Source of the DNA: Tropicimonas aquimaris
Lineage (GTDB): Bacteria; Pseudomonadota; Alphaproteobacteria; Rhodobacterales; Rhodobacteraceae
Assembly (NCBI RefSeq): GCF_042676185.1
Contig: NZ_JBHTJT010000007.1
Location: 124,001 to 188,000 of the forward strand
Length of the DNA: 64,000 nucleotides
Direction: 5' to 3'
This document shows, piece after piece, positions 31,897 through 42,614 of this stretch. A program made the position numbers and the translations under genes. A model generated the notes under the pieces. The model was not told where the DNA came from. It saw only the letters and a program-made list of their open reading frames with translations, and did not search any database. How positions within the stretch are numbered: position 1 is the first letter of the stretch; each line of letters opens with the position of its first letter.

Positions 31897-32700
31897 ATGT
31901 CCCAACACCACGTTCGTGTTGTCGGCCCGTCAGGGCCGGTGGCCGAGGTCTGGCTGGCCAGACCCGACAAGAAGAACGCCCTGACGCTGGAAATGCTCGA
32001 CCGACTGGTCGAGGTCGGCCGAGAGCTGGCCGCGGCGCCCGGCGTGCGGGCGGTGATCCTCGCGGGCGAGGGCGGGGATTTCTCCGCCGGTCTCGACACC
32101 GGGGTCCTCGCTGCGATGGCGGGCAAGCTCGATGCCGTGAAGGCCGAGATGCTGGCGCCGCCCGACGGCTCCGCCGCCAACCGGTTCCAGCTTCCGGCGA
32201 CCATCTGGTCGGAGGTTCCTGCGCCGGTCATCGCGGCGCTGGACGGCGTCTGTCTCGGGGCCGGGCTGCAGATCGCGCTGGGCGCCGATTTCCGCATCGC
32301 GCGGCCCGACAGCCGGCTGTCGATCATGGAGGGCAAGTGGGGTCTGATCCCCGACATGGGCATCTCGCAGAGCCTGCCCCGGCTGCTGCGCGCGGACCGC
32401 GCCAAGGAACTGGTGATGACGGCGCGGGTGCTCACGGGCGCAGAGGCGCAGGGCATTGGGCTGGTGACGCGACTGTCGGACGACCCGCTGACCGAGGCGC
32501 GCGCTTTCGCTGAGGCGCTGGCTACCCGCTCGCCCGATGCGCTGCGCGCCGCCAAGCGGCTGGTCGACCGGATGTACCAGGGCGATGCCGAGCAGGAGCT
32601 GCGGCTGGAGGCCGAGTTGCAGGCCGGTCTGATGGGCACCCCCAACCAGCTCGAGGCGGTGATGGCCAACCTGCAGAACCGCCGCCCGTCCTATCAATGA
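31897..32700 (+). CDS. enoyl-CoA hydratase/isomerase (crotonase) family protein
   Basis: A 267-residue crotonase-fold enzyme. The two oxyanion-hole segments are visible: VILAGEGGDFSAGLDTGVL (about 51-69) and APVIAALDGVCLGAGLQIAL (about 109-128). The position of the second catalytic Glu region (MEGKWGLIPDMGISQSLPRL) carries Asp, as in dienoyl-CoA isomerase-like members. It may act in fatty-acid or branched-chain degradation; the substrate is not clear. ATG at 31897 with GGAGGAG upstream. Monocistronic, convergent with the DUF2798 gene. Confidence 0.88.
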   Translation: MSQHHVRVVGPSGPVAEVWLARPDKKNALTLEMLDRLVEVGRELAAAPGVRAVILAGEGGDFSAGLDTGVLAAMAGKLDAVKAEMLAPPDGSAANRFQLPATIWSEVPAPVIAALDGVCLGAGLQIALGADFRIARPDSRLSIMEGKWGLIPDMGISQSLPRLLRADRAKELVMTARVLTGAEAQGIGLVTRLSDDPLTEARAFAEALATRSPDALRAAKRLVDRMYQGDAEQELRLEAELQAGLMGTPNQLEAVMANLQNRRPSYQ

Positions 32701-32713
32701 AGACTGCCGGGCA

Positions 32714-32798
32714 GCCGCGCGCCTGCGCGCGGCCCGGCCCAAGGGGAGGAGCGGCATCTTCGATGCCGTGACGACGCGCGGGAGCCTCTCCGCCCCTG
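32714..32798. repeat. intergenic repeat, family B copy 2
   Basis: Located between two convergent genes. Order: hairpin CCGCGCGC-CT-GCGCGCGG, conserved block CCCGGCCCAA, GGGGAGGAGCGGCATCTTCG with its own hairpin (CGGCATC-TTC-GATGCCG), then GCGCGGGAGCCTCTCCGCCC. Same order as 21725-21811. Confidence 0.65.
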
Positions 32799-32812
32799 CG
32801 CAACCTTCGGAG

Positions 32813-33052
32813 CTATTCCGGGCGCGGCGCGGGTCTTACCATCCGGTGCACGATCCGCCGCGCCAGCGGGGCCACGAAGATCACCACCGGAAAGGCGATC
32901 GCCCAGGCGGCGATCCAGCTCGACAGCCAGATCGGCAGGAAGCCCTGTACCAGTCCGATGGCGCGCAGCGTCGACACGCCGGAGACGATCAGCGACATCA
33001 TCCCCGAAAGGACGAGCGAGAACAGGTAATGTTCGTAACGTGCGGGAATCAT
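32813..33052 (-). CDS. DUF2798 two-span membrane protein
   Basis: A 79-residue membrane protein with two hydrophobic spans (YLFSLVLSGMMSLIVSGVS and SSWIAAWAIAFPVVIFVAPL) ending in RRIVHRMV, the DUF2798 pattern. Function unknown. Alone on the minus strand; the ATG at 33052 is the only plausible start. Confidence 0.85.
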   Translation of the reverse strand: MIPARYEHYLFSLVLSGMMSLIVSGVSTLRAIGLVQGFLPIWLSSWIAAWAIAFPVVIFVAPLARRIVHRMVRPAPRPE

Positions 33053-33164
33053 TCGGGCCTCGTTTGCTCCGCCCGACCGTTACGCCGAAACCGCGCGTCC
33101 GGGAAGCCGCATCCGCGCAGGCCCGCTGTGCACCCTTGCCGGGACCATGCGGGCTCTTGCCGGA

Positions 33165-33767
33165 TCAGGGCAGTTCGGCCGCGGGAATCATCGGAAAGAA
33201 CACGCCGCCAGACCATAGGCCGAACCATTCCTCGCCCTTGTGCGGATGTCGCACGCCGAGGTCGACCAGCCGGTAGAAGGTCTTCCGGTCGATCAGCGCC
33301 TCGAGATTGACCCGCACCAGCACATAGGGTGCCGGCTCGCCGGTGGCGGGATCGCGCTCGACCCGGATCGGGTGCTCCGGCCCCGCGGTCACACTGTCGC
33401 CCACGTTCGTGGTGAAGCTGATCACCTGGCTGTCGCCGTCGCCGGCGGCGTTGGCGTCGACCGCCACGAAGGGCGCGTCCTCGACGCGGATCCCGACCTT
33501 CTCCACCGGTGTGACCAGAAAATAGGCGTCTCCGTCCTTGCGCAGGATCGTCGAAAAGAGTCGCACCAGCGGCGCCCTGCCGATCGGCGTTCCGTTGTAG
33601 AACCAGGTGCCGTCGCGCCGGATTTCCATGTCCAGATCGCCGCAGAAAGGCGGATCCCACAGGTGCACCGGCGGCAGACCGCCGCTTTTCGCGGCCTTTC
33701 CCGCAGCGGCCGCAAGGCTTTCGGCCGTGGCGGTGGCCCGCCCTGTCCCCGATCCCGTTTTTGTCAT
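33165..33767 (-). CDS. DUF1285 protein
   Basis: A 200-residue conserved cytosolic protein. After an Ala/Gly-rich N-terminus, it has the DUF1285 hallmarks LPPVHLWDPPFCGDLDMEIR, DGTWFYNGTPIGRAPLVRLF and TILRKDGDAYFLVTPVEKV. Its structure family has pleckstrin-homology-like barrels and no known reaction. It is divergent from the MoxR operon across about 60 bp, a neighbourhood I recall in other roseobacters. Function unknown. Confidence 0.9.
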   Translation of the reverse strand: MTKTGSGTGRATATAESLAAAAGKAAKSGGLPPVHLWDPPFCGDLDMEIRRDGTWFYNGTPIGRAPLVRLFSTILRKDGDAYFLVTPVEKVGIRVEDAPFVAVDANAAGDGDSQVISFTTNVGDSVTAGPEHPIRVERDPATGEPAPYVLVRVNLEALIDRKTFYRLVDLGVRHPHKGEEWFGLWSGGVFFPMIPAAELP

Positions 33768-33826
33768 TTGTTCCGTCCGGAATATCTGCCTTACTGGTCC
33801 CGAGAGAAAAGCCCGAGGTTTCCGTC

Positions 33827-34830
<1,004 letters not shown>

Positions 34831-34834
<4 letters not shown>

Positions 34835-35736
34835 GCCAGCCTCCCGCCTCAGCTCAGTCCGCGCAGGCCGGCCCGCAGCTTCGGACCCGGGCCGAGGGGC
34901 TCGCCGCCGCGCTGCCGCCGTTGCTGGCGCAGGCCGAGCACCTCGCCTCCACGGTGCTGCTCGGCTCGCACGGCCGGCGGCGCTCCGGCATGGGCGACGA
35001 GTTCTGGCAATACCGTCCGCTTTCGCAGGGCGACGAGGCCCGCGAGATCGACTGGCGCCGCTCGGCCCGCTCGGACGTGCATTTCATCCGCCAGAAAGAA
35101 TGGCAGGCCGCGCAGAGCGTGGTGATCTGGGTCGACGGCTCGCGCTCCATGGGCTTCTCCGGCGACCGCAACCGCGCCGCCAAGTCCGACCGCGCCCGGC
35201 TGCTGGCGCTGGCGCTCTCGGTGCTGCTGGTGCGCGCGGGCGAGCGGGTCGGGCTGGCGAACACCGGCGCGCCGCCGCGCGGCGGACAGCTCCAGCTCGT
35301 GCGGCTCGCCGAGGCGCTGACCGGCGAGCTGTCCGCCGACGACTACGGCACGCCCGAGACGCCGGGCCTTCCGGCCCATGCCCGCGCGGTCTTTCTCTCC
35401 GATTTCATGGGCGATATCGCCGGTGTCGAGGCCGCGCTCGCCAAGGCCGCCGACCGCGGCGTGCGCGGCGCGCTCTTCCAGATCCTCGATCCGGTCGAGG
35501 AGACGTTCCCGTTTGACGGCCGCACCATCTTCGAGAGCATGGGCGGCACCCTCAGCCACGAAACCCTGAAGGCCGGCGAGCTCAAGGAGCGCTACCTGCA
35601 GCGCCTCGCCGAGCGCAAGGACCGGCTGGAACATCTGGCCCGCGTCACCGGCTGGCTCTACGATTGCCATCACACCGGAGACAGCGCGCAATCGGCGCTG
35701 CTCTGGCTCTACGCTGCCCTGGAGCGCTCCCGCTGA
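34831..35736 (+). CDS. DUF58 protein (VWA-like MoxR partner)
   Basis: A 301-residue DUF58 protein starting at a GTG that overlaps the MoxR stop by 4 nt. The DUF58 signature is FWQYRPLSQGDEAREIDWRR and SARSDVHFIRQKEWQAAQSV. VIWVDGSRSMGFSGDRN carries a MIDAS-like DGSRSM, indicating a VWA-type metal site. Likely substrate or partner of MoxR. One-base overlap with the next start (TGATG). Confidence 0.92.
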
Positions 35737-38504
35737 TGTGGATGCTCGGCCCCATCGGATTCACCGCGCCCCTGCTGCTGCTGGGGCTGATCGCGCTGCC
35801 GGTCCTCTGGATCATCCTGCGGGCGGTGCCGCCGGCGCCGATCCGCCGCCGCTTTCCCGGCGTGGCGCTGCTGCTCGGCCTGACCGACGACGAGACCCAG
35901 ACCGACCGCACGCCCTGGTGGCTGCTGCTGCTCCGGATGCTGGCCGCCGCCGCGGTGATCGTCGGCTTCGCCGGCCCGGTGCTGAACCCGCAGGTCGAGG
36001 AGACGGGCAGCGGCCCGCTGCTCGCGGTGGTCGATGCCACCTGGGCCGACGCGCCGGACTGGTCGCGCCGGCAGGAGCGGCTCGCCGCGCTCTTCGAGGA
36101 GGCCGGGCGCTCCGGCCGTCCGGTGGCGCTGGTGCAGCTGACCGACCTGCCGCCAGGCCCGCCCGAGTTCCTCTCCGCCGACCGCTGGGTCAGCCGCATC
36201 GCCGGCCTCGCGCCGCAGCCCTGGCAGCCCGACCCCGAGGCGCAGGAAGCCTGGCTCACGGGCCTCGGCGAAGCGCGGTTCGACACCGTCTGGCTCTCCG
36301 ACGGGCTGGCCCGCGGCAGCCGCGCTCCGCTGCTGGAGGCGCTGGAGGCGCGCGGCGACGTCCGGGTGATCGAGGGCGGCCGCCCGGCGCTCGGCCTCGC
36401 CCCGGTGCTCTACGAGGACGGCGAGGTGAAGCTCTCGGGCCTGCGCGCGATCACCGCCAGCGAGGCGGATGTCGCCGTCTCCGCCATCGGCCTCGACCCC
36501 GCCGGCACCGAGCGCGCGCTCGCGGCCGCCACGCTGACCTTCGAGCCCGGCGCGGCCGGCGCCGAGACCGCGCTGGCCCTGCCGCACGAGCTGCGCAACC
36601 GGGTGACCCGGTTCGAGATCGCCGGCCATCGCTCCGCCGCCGCCGTCAGCCTCACCGACGACAGCCTGCGCCGCCGCGAGGTCGCGCTGATCGCCGGGCG
36701 TGACGACCGCGAGGGGCTGGAACTGCTCTCGCCGCTGCACTACCTCGAACAGGCGCTGGCCCCCACCGCCGAGCTGCTGCACGGCGGGTTGACCGACATC
36801 CTGCCGGCCAATCCCGACGCCATCATCCTCGCCGATGTCGCCCAGCTCGCCCCGGCCGAGCAGGCGGCGCTGACCGAATGGGTCGAGGAGGGCGGCCTGC
36901 TGGTGCGCTTCGCCGGCCCGCGGCTCGCATCCTCCGAGGTCAGCCGTACCGAGCTCGACCCGCTGATGCCGGTGCGCCTGCGCGAAGGCGGCCGCAGCGT
37001 CGGCGGCGCCATGAGCTGGGGCGAGCCGCGCACCCTGCGCCCCTTCGCGGAGGGCTCGCCCTTCTACGGGCTGGAGGTGCCGCAAGAGGTCACCGTTCAA
37101 TCGCAGGTCATGGCCCAGCCGGACCCGGAACTCGGCGAGCGGGTGATCGCCGCGCTGGCCGACGGCACGCCGCTGGTCACCCGCCGCGGGATCGGGGCGG
37201 GGCAGGTGGTGCTGTTCCACGTCACCGCCAATGCCGAATGGTCGACCCTGCCGCTCTCCGGCCTCTTCGTGCAGATGCTCGAACGTCTCGCCGTCTCCAC
37301 CCGCCAGGCCAGCCCCTCGGCCGAGGATCTCGCCGGCACCACCTGGACCGCCGACGCGGTGCTCGACGGCTTCGGCGAGCTGCAGCCGGCCGAGACGTTG
37401 CCCGGCGTGCCCGGCGAACGCCTCGCCTCCCGCGCCTTCGGCCCCGACATGCCGCCGGGCCTCTACACCGGCGGCGACCGCCGCATCGCGCTCAACGTGC
37501 TCGCCGCCGACGACGTGCTCGAGCCCGCCGCATGGCCGGCCCGCATCCCGGTCGAGGGCCTTGCCATCGCCCGCGAGACCCGCCTTGCCGGCCCGGTCCT
37601 GGCGCTGGCGCTGCTCCTGCTCGCGGCCGACCTCGTCGCCTCGCTCTGGCTGTCCGGACGGTTGCGCGGCGGGCAGGGCGGAGCGGTCGCGCTGCTGGCG
37701 CTGGCGCTCATGGCCCCCGCGCCCCCGGCCAGCGCGCAGGAGGCCGACGAGGCCCGCGCCCTGCTGGCCACGACCGAGGTCGTGCTCGCCCACGTTGTGA
37801 CCGGCGACCAGAGCATCGACCGCCTCGCGCAGGCCGGGCTCACCGGGCTCGGAGAAGCGCTCTACACCCGCACCTCGGTCGAACCCGCGCAGCCGATGGC
37901 GGTCAATCTCGAGACCGACGAACTCGCTTTCTACCCGTTCCTCTACTGGCCGGTGACCGAGGGCCAGCCGATCCCCTCCGCCGAGGCCTATTCCCGGCTC
38001 AACCGCTACCTGCGCTCGGGCGGCATGATCCTGTTCGACACCCGCGACGGCGATATCGGCGGCTTCGGCTCGGCCACACCCACCGGGCGCAAGCTGCAGC
38101 AGCTCGCCGGCCCGCTCGACATTCCGCCGCTGGAGCCGCTGCCGCAGGACCACGTGCTCACCCGCACCTTCTACCTGCTGCAGGACTTCCCCGGCCGCTA
38201 CACCTCCCGCGATGTCTGGGTCGAGGCCGCGCCGGCCGACGCCGAGAAGGTCGAGGGCATGCCCTTCCGCAACCTCAACGACGGCGTGACCCCGGTGGTG
38301 ATCGGCGGCAACGACTGGGCCTCGGCCTGGGCGGTGGACGCCTCGGGCATGCCGCTCTACCCGGTGGGCCGCGGCTTCGCCGGTGAGCGGCAGCGCGAGC
38401 TTGCCCTGCGCTTCGGCGTCAACCTCGTGATGCATGTGCTGACCGGCAACTACAAATCCGACCAGGTCCACGTGCCCGCACTGCTCGACAGGCTCGGCCA
38501 ATGA
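35736..38504 (+). CDS. BatA / DUF4159 large membrane protein
   Basis: A 922-residue membrane protein. The N-terminus (MWMLGPIGFTAPLLLLGLIA) and the second span (about 65-85) match the BatA domain. A middle region with a VWA-like fold carries LLAVVDATWADAPDW (about 90-105). Two further hydrophobic segments (about 615-670) precede a C-terminal DUF4159 domain, FYPFLYWPVTEGQPIPSAEA and RSGGMILFDTRDGDIGG. The ATG overlaps the DUF58 stop by one base. Probably part of a MoxR-dependent envelope complex; the exact role is unknown. Confidence 0.9.
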   Translation: MWMLGPIGFTAPLLLLGLIALPVLWIILRAVPPAPIRRRFPGVALLLGLTDDETQTDRTPWWLLLLRMLAAAAVIVGFAGPVLNPQVEETGSGPLLAVVDATWADAPDWSRRQERLAALFEEAGRSGRPVALVQLTDLPPGPPEFLSADRWVSRIAGLAPQPWQPDPEAQEAWLTGLGEARFDTVWLSDGLARGSRAPLLEALEARGDVRVIEGGRPALGLAPVLYEDGEVKLSGLRAITASEADVAVSAIGLDPAGTERALAAATLTFEPGAAGAETALALPHELRNRVTRFEIAGHRSAAAVSLTDDSLRRREVALIAGRDDREGLELLSPLHYLEQALAPTAELLHGGLTDILPANPDAIILADVAQLAPAEQAALTEWVEEGGLLVRFAGPRLASSEVSRTELDPLMPVRLREGGRSVGGAMSWGEPRTLRPFAEGSPFYGLEVPQEVTVQSQVMAQPDPELGERVIAALADGTPLVTRRGIGAGQVVLFHVTANAEWSTLPLSGLFVQMLERLAVSTRQASPSAEDLAGTTWTADAVLDGFGELQPAETLPGVPGERLASRAFGPDMPPGLYTGGDRRIALNVLAADDVLEPAAWPARIPVEGLAIARETRLAGPVLALALLLLAADLVASLWLSGRLRGGQGGAVALLALALMAPAPPASAQEADEARALLATTEVVLAHVVTGDQSIDRLAQAGLTGLGEALYTRTSVEPAQPMAVNLETDELAFYPFLYWPVTEGQPIPSAEAYSRLNRYLRSGGMILFDTRDGDIGGFGSATPTGRKLQQLAGPLDIPPLEPLPQDHVLTRTFYLLQDFPGRYTSRDVWVEAAPADAEKVEGMPFRNLNDGVTPVVIGGNDWASAWAVDASGMPLYPVGRGFAGERQRELALRFGVNLVMHVLTGNYKSDQVHVPALLDRLGQ

Positions 38505-40588
38505 ACGGCGCATCCGACATCCTCTTCGACCCGCTCCTGCCCTGGCCCGCCGTCTGGGCCGCCTGCGCGCTGTCGCTCGCCTTCCTGGCGCTCGGCCTCT
38601 GGCGCGGCCTGCGCGGCTGGTGGCTCCGGGCGCTCGCCGCCGCGGCGCTGCTTGTCGCCATCGCCAACCCGTCCTTCCAGGTCGAGGACCGCGCACCGCT
38701 CACCGACATCGTGCTGCTGGTGGTCGACCGCACCGCCAGCCAGCAGATCGCCGACCGTGCCGAGCAGACCGACGCCGCCGTGGAGCGCATCACCGCCGCC
38801 GTCGCGGCCCTGCCCGACACCGAGCTGCGCACCGTCACCTTGCGCGACGGCGCCGACAACGCCGGTTCGCTGGCGATGACCGCGCTCTCCGAGCTGCTGG
38901 CCGAGGAGCCCCGCGGCCGCATCGCCGGCGCGATCCTGGTGAGCGACGGCCAGGTCCACGATGTCGAGCGCGCGCCCGACCTGCCGGCGCCGCTGCACCT
39001 GCTGCTGACCGGCCACGACACCGACTGGGACCGCCGGCTGATGGTCCGCAACGCGCCCTCCTTCGCCATCGTCGGAGAACAGCTCACGCTCACCCTGCGG
39101 ATCGAGGACAGCGGCGCGGTGCCGGAAGAGGTCGCGCAGTCCGGCCTCGCCCGGATCGCCATCGCCATCGACGGCGGTGAGCCGATGCCCTTCACCGTGC
39201 CGGTGGGCCAGGATCTCGAACTGCCGCTGACGCTGCCCCACGGCGGCATGAACGTGGTCCAGATCGAGGTCGCCGCCACCGAGGGCGAGCTGACCGAGCG
39301 CAACAACGCTGCCGTGGTGCAGATCAACGGCGTGCGCGACCGGCTGCGGGTGCTGCTGGTCTCCGGCGAACCCCATGCCGGCGAGCGCACCTGGCGCAAC
39401 CTGCTGAAATCCGACAGCTCGGTCGATCTGGTCCACTTCACCATCCTGCGTCCGCCCGAGAAGCAGGATGGCGTGCCGGTGACCGAGCTCTCGCTGATCG
39501 CCTTCCCGACCCGCGAGCTGTTCCTCGAAAAGGTCGACGAGTTCGACCTGATCATCTTCGACCGCTACAAGCGCCGCGGCATCCTGCCGATGCTCTACCT
39601 CGAGAACGTCGTCTCCTATGTCGAGCGCGGCGGCGCCGTGCTGGTCGCCGCGGGGCCCGATTTCGCCGGGGCCGAGAGCATCTACCGCTCGCCCCTGTCC
39701 GAGATCCTGCCCGGCGAACCGACCGCCCGCGTGCTCGAACAGGGCTACCGCCCGCAGATCACCGAGACCGGCCACAAACACCCCGTCACCGAAGGGCTCG
39801 AGGCGCTCGCCCCGCCGCCCGAGGACGGCGCCGAAGGCCCCGGCTGGGGCCGCTGGTTCCGGCTCGTCGACCTGCTGCCCGAGAGCGGCCAGACCGTGAT
39901 GAGCGGCCCCGACGACCGCCCGCTGCTGATCCTCGACCGGGTCGGCGAGGGCAGGGTGGCCTTGCTCGCCTCCGATCACGCCTGGCTCTGGTCGCGCGGC
40001 TTCGAGGGGGGCGGCCCGCAGCTCGAACTGTTGCGCCGGCTGGCCCACTGGATGATGAAGGAACCCGAGCTGGAGGAAGAGGCGCTGACCGCAAGCGCCG
40101 AGGGGCTCGACGTGACCCTAACCCGCCGCACGCTGGGCGAGGCGCCCGGCCCGGTCGAGGTCACCGCCCCCGACGGCTCCTCCCGCCTCGTGGAGCTTCG
40201 GGAAGCCAGCCCCGGCCTCTTCATGGGCCAGTTCACCGGGCCCGAGACCGGCCTCTACCGGCTGGCGCAGGACGAGCTGAGCGGCGTCGTCGCTCTCGGC
40301 CCGGCGGCCCCGCGCGAGTTCGAGGAGACCATCGCCTCCGGCGCGCCGCTGGCCGGCGCCATCGACGCCCATCGCGGCGGCACCCTCCGGATCGAGGAGG
40401 GGCTGCCCTCCATCCGGCAGGTCCGCGAGGGGCGCAGCGCCGCCGGCCGCGGCTGGATCGGCATCACCCCGCGCGAGGCCTACCGCACCGCCGATGTCAC
40501 CGTGATCCCGCTGGTCGCACCGCTTCTGTTCCTGCTGATGGCCATCGGCCTGACCCTCGGCGCCTGGCTCCGCGAGGGCCGCCGCTGA
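38501..40588 (+). CDS. membrane protein with VWA/glutamine-amidotransferase-like domain
   Basis: A 695-residue protein with two N-terminal spans (WAACALSLAFLALGLWRGLR; WWLRALAAAALLVAIANPSF), an Asp-rich VWA-like strand (IVLLVVDRTASQQIADRAEQ), a periplasmic region, a GATase1-like part (LRVLLVSGEPHAGERTWRNL; YVERGGAVLVAAGPDFAGAE) and a C-terminal span (VAPLLFLLMAIGLTLGAWL). The start overlaps the upstream stop by 4 nt. Last gene of the MoxR operon. No known enzymatic activity can be assigned. Confidence 0.88.
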   Translation: MNGASDILFDPLLPWPAVWAACALSLAFLALGLWRGLRGWWLRALAAAALLVAIANPSFQVEDRAPLTDIVLLVVDRTASQQIADRAEQTDAAVERITAAVAALPDTELRTVTLRDGADNAGSLAMTALSELLAEEPRGRIAGAILVSDGQVHDVERAPDLPAPLHLLLTGHDTDWDRRLMVRNAPSFAIVGEQLTLTLRIEDSGAVPEEVAQSGLARIAIAIDGGEPMPFTVPVGQDLELPLTLPHGGMNVVQIEVAATEGELTERNNAAVVQINGVRDRLRVLLVSGEPHAGERTWRNLLKSDSSVDLVHFTILRPPEKQDGVPVTELSLIAFPTRELFLEKVDEFDLIIFDRYKRRGILPMLYLENVVSYVERGGAVLVAAGPDFAGAESIYRSPLSEILPGEPTARVLEQGYRPQITETGHKHPVTEGLEALAPPPEDGAEGPGWGRWFRLVDLLPESGQTVMSGPDDRPLLILDRVGEGRVALLASDHAWLWSRGFEGGGPQLELLRRLAHWMMKEPELEEEALTASAEGLDVTLTRRTLGEAPGPVEVTAPDGSSRLVELREASPGLFMGQFTGPETGLYRLAQDELSGVVALGPAAPREFEETIASGAPLAGAIDAHRGGTLRIEEGLPSIRQVREGRSAAGRGWIGITPREAYRTADVTVIPLVAPLLFLLMAIGLTLGAWLREGRR

Positions 40589-40735
40589 CGCGGTCGGGCG
40601 CGACGCCGCCCGGAACAACTCGCGCCCGGGGCACATGACCTGTGCGCCGCCGCCCGGCTTCCCGCGCGTCGGGCGACTTGGCGCGGCCGCCGGACAGGAC
40701 TACATAGGGGTCTGCGCGACAAGGAGGCAGGGCCC

Positions 40736-41677
40736 TTGGCTCCCATCATTTCCATCACCGACCTGTCCAAGACCTACGAGGGCGGGTTCGAGGCGCTGAA
40801 GGGCGTCAGCCTCGACATCGAGGAGGGCGAGATCCTTGCCCTGCTCGGCCCGAACGGGGCCGGCAAGACCACGCTGATCTCCACGATCTGTGGCCTCGTG
40901 AGCCCCACGCGCGGCAGCGTCACCGTCGGCGGCCACGACATCCAGCACGAGTACCGCGCCGCCCGCAGCCTCATCGGCCTCGTGCCGCAGGAGATCGCCC
41001 TTGAGCCGTTCGAAAAAGTCATCAACACCGTGCGATTCTCCCGCGGCCTCTTCGGCAAGTCCCGCGACGAGGCGCATATCGAGAAGGTGCTGCGCGCGCT
41101 GACCCTCTGGGACAAGCGCACCAACCGCAACCAGCAACTCTCGGGCGGCATGAAGCGCCGGGTGATGATCGCCAAGGCGCTGAGCCACGAACCGCGCGTT
41201 CTGTTCCTCGACGAGCCGACCGCCGGCGTCGACGTCACGCTGCGCCGCGAGATGTGGGAGCTGGTGCGCGAGCTGCGCGCCAGCGGCGTCACCATCATCC
41301 TGACCACCCATTACATCGAGGAGGCCGAGGAAATGGCCGACCGGATCGGGGTGATCGACCGCGGCCGCCTGCTGCTGGTGGAGGAAAAGGCGCGCCTGCT
41401 GCACCAGCTCGGCCGCAAGGAACTGCGGCTGGAACTCGGCGAGCCGCTCGACGCGATCCCGGCCGCGCTGGCCGACCACAACCTCACGCTCTCCGAGGAC
41501 CGGATGCACCTGAGCTACGCCTTCGATTCCCATGCCGAGCGCACCGGCATGACCCGGCTGCTGGGCGACATCGCCTCTGCCGGTCTCAGCCTGCGCGACC
41601 TCTCCACCCGGCAAAGCTCGCTCGAGGAGGTCTTCCTGCAACTGGTCCGCGAAGGGCGGGAGGAGGAACGGGCATGA
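40736..41677 (+). CDS. ABC-2 transporter ATP-binding protein
   Basis: A 313-residue ATPase starting at a TTG (40736) with AAGGAGG 9 nt upstream; no ATG is near. Walker A LLGPNGAGKTTLISTI, signature NQQLSGGMKRRVMIAKAL, Walker B VLFLDEPTAGVDVTL, H-loop ILTTHYIEEAEEMAD. Like NodI/DrrA. The permease gene starts within its stop codon. The pair lies about 150 bp after the MoxR operon on the same strand, so it may or may not share a transcript. Confidence 0.95.
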   Translation: MAPIISITDLSKTYEGGFEALKGVSLDIEEGEILALLGPNGAGKTTLISTICGLVSPTRGSVTVGGHDIQHEYRAARSLIGLVPQEIALEPFEKVINTVRFSRGLFGKSRDEAHIEKVLRALTLWDKRTNRNQQLSGGMKRRVMIAKALSHEPRVLFLDEPTAGVDVTLRREMWELVRELRASGVTIILTTHYIEEAEEMADRIGVIDRGRLLLVEEKARLLHQLGRKELRLELGEPLDAIPAALADHNLTLSEDRMHLSYAFDSHAERTGMTRLLGDIASAGLSLRDLSTRQSSLEEVFLQLVREGREEERA

Positions 41678-42435
41678 ACTGGAACGCCGTCGCCGCGATC
41701 TACCGCTACGAGATGAACCGCACCTTCCGGACGATCGCGCAATCCATCGTCTCGCCGGTTCTGTCCACCGTGCTCTACTTCGTGGTCTTCGGCGCCGCCA
41801 TCGGCGCGCGGATCGACACCGTGGAAGGGGTCGACTACGGCGCCTTCATCGTGCCGGGGCTGGTGATGCTGACCCTGCTGCAGCAATCGGTCACCAACGC
41901 CTCCTTCGGGATCTACTTCCCCAAGTTCATCGGCACCATCTTCGAGCTGCTCTCGGCGCCGCTCTCCTTCATCGAGATCGTCATCGGCTATGTCGGCGCG
42001 GCGGCGTCCAAGGCGCTGATGATCGCGGTCATCATCCTGATCACCTCGACCTTCTTCGTCGACCTGCACGTCGCGCACCCGGTCTGGATGGTGATCTTCC
42101 TTCTGCTCACCGCCGTCAGCTTCGCGCTCATGGGATTCATCATTGGCATCTGGGCCAAGAACTTCGAGCAGCTGCAGCTGATCCCGCTGCTGGTGATCAC
42201 GCCGCTGGTGTTCCTGGGCGGCGCCTTCTACTCGGTCTCGATGCTGCCGCCGGGCTGGCAGACGGTCACCTATTTCAACCCGGTGCTCTACCTGATCTCG
42301 GGCTTCCGCTGGACCTTCTTCGGCGTCGCCGACGTGCCGGTCGGCCTCTCGATCGCCGCGATCACCGTGTTCCTCGCCGCCTGCCTCGCGGTCATCTGGA
42401 CGATCTTCCGCACCGGCTGGCGTATCAAACCCTAG
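41674..42435 (+). CDS. ABC-2 transporter permease
   Basis: A 253-residue permease of the NodJ/DrrB type with about six spans: MNWNAVAAIYRYEMNRTFRT, then VLSTVLYFVVFGAAIGARI, and the typical late segment LLVITPLVFLGGAFYSVSML with YFNPVLYLISGFRWTFFG. ATG at 41674 overlaps the ATPase stop (ATGA). Together they form a complete exporter; the substrate is unknown, polysaccharide or drug-like molecules being usual for this class. Confidence 0.94.
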   Translation: MNWNAVAAIYRYEMNRTFRTIAQSIVSPVLSTVLYFVVFGAAIGARIDTVEGVDYGAFIVPGLVMLTLLQQSVTNASFGIYFPKFIGTIFELLSAPLSFIEIVIGYVGAAASKALMIAVIILITSTFFVDLHVAHPVWMVIFLLLTAVSFALMGFIIGIWAKNFEQLQLIPLLVITPLVFLGGAFYSVSMLPPGWQTVTYFNPVLYLISGFRWTFFGVADVPVGLSIAAITVFLAACLAVIWTIFRTGWRIKP

Positions 42436-42475
42436 GTAGTTTTCCGAAGGCCGCAGCGTCGCCCTGGTGAACTTG

Positions 42476-42493
42476 AATGCGAAAATTCGCATT
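42476..42493. other. AT-containing hairpin after the ABC-2 operon
   Basis: AATGCGA-AAAT-TCGCATT: a perfect 7-bp stem with a 4-nt loop, 40 nt after the permease stop, followed by TGATTTC. It could be a weak terminator or a regulator site upstream of the FNR box. A similar string (TGTGCGAAAATGCGCATA) occurs at 8303-8320. Confidence 0.3.
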
Positions 42494-42536
42494 TGATTTC
42501 AGTGACGTAGCGGAACGTCCGCCCGATTGCAAGGAC

Positions 42537-42550
42537 TTGATCTGGATCAA
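42537..42550. promoter_or_regulatory. FNR-type box upstream of cytochrome c peroxidase
   Basis: TTGAT-CTGG-ATCAA is a perfect match to the FNR/Anr/FnrL consensus (TTGAT-N4-ATCAA). It lies 64 bp before the peroxidase start codon. Known cytochrome c peroxidase genes are induced by FNR under low oxygen, so activation is expected here. Confidence 0.85.
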
Positions 42551-42614
42551 GGACGGCCTGCGCCTTTTGGACGCCACTCCCGCAAAGGTGGAATCATTCT
42601 AAAGGGAGTTGAAC

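Noticed and set aside
35709..38696. A 995-codon open frame antisense to the BatA-DUF4159 gene
   Set aside because: Same reason: the sense protein has recognised domains and overlapping starts with its neighbours; the antisense frame shows biased Arg/Gly/Ala composition and no motif.
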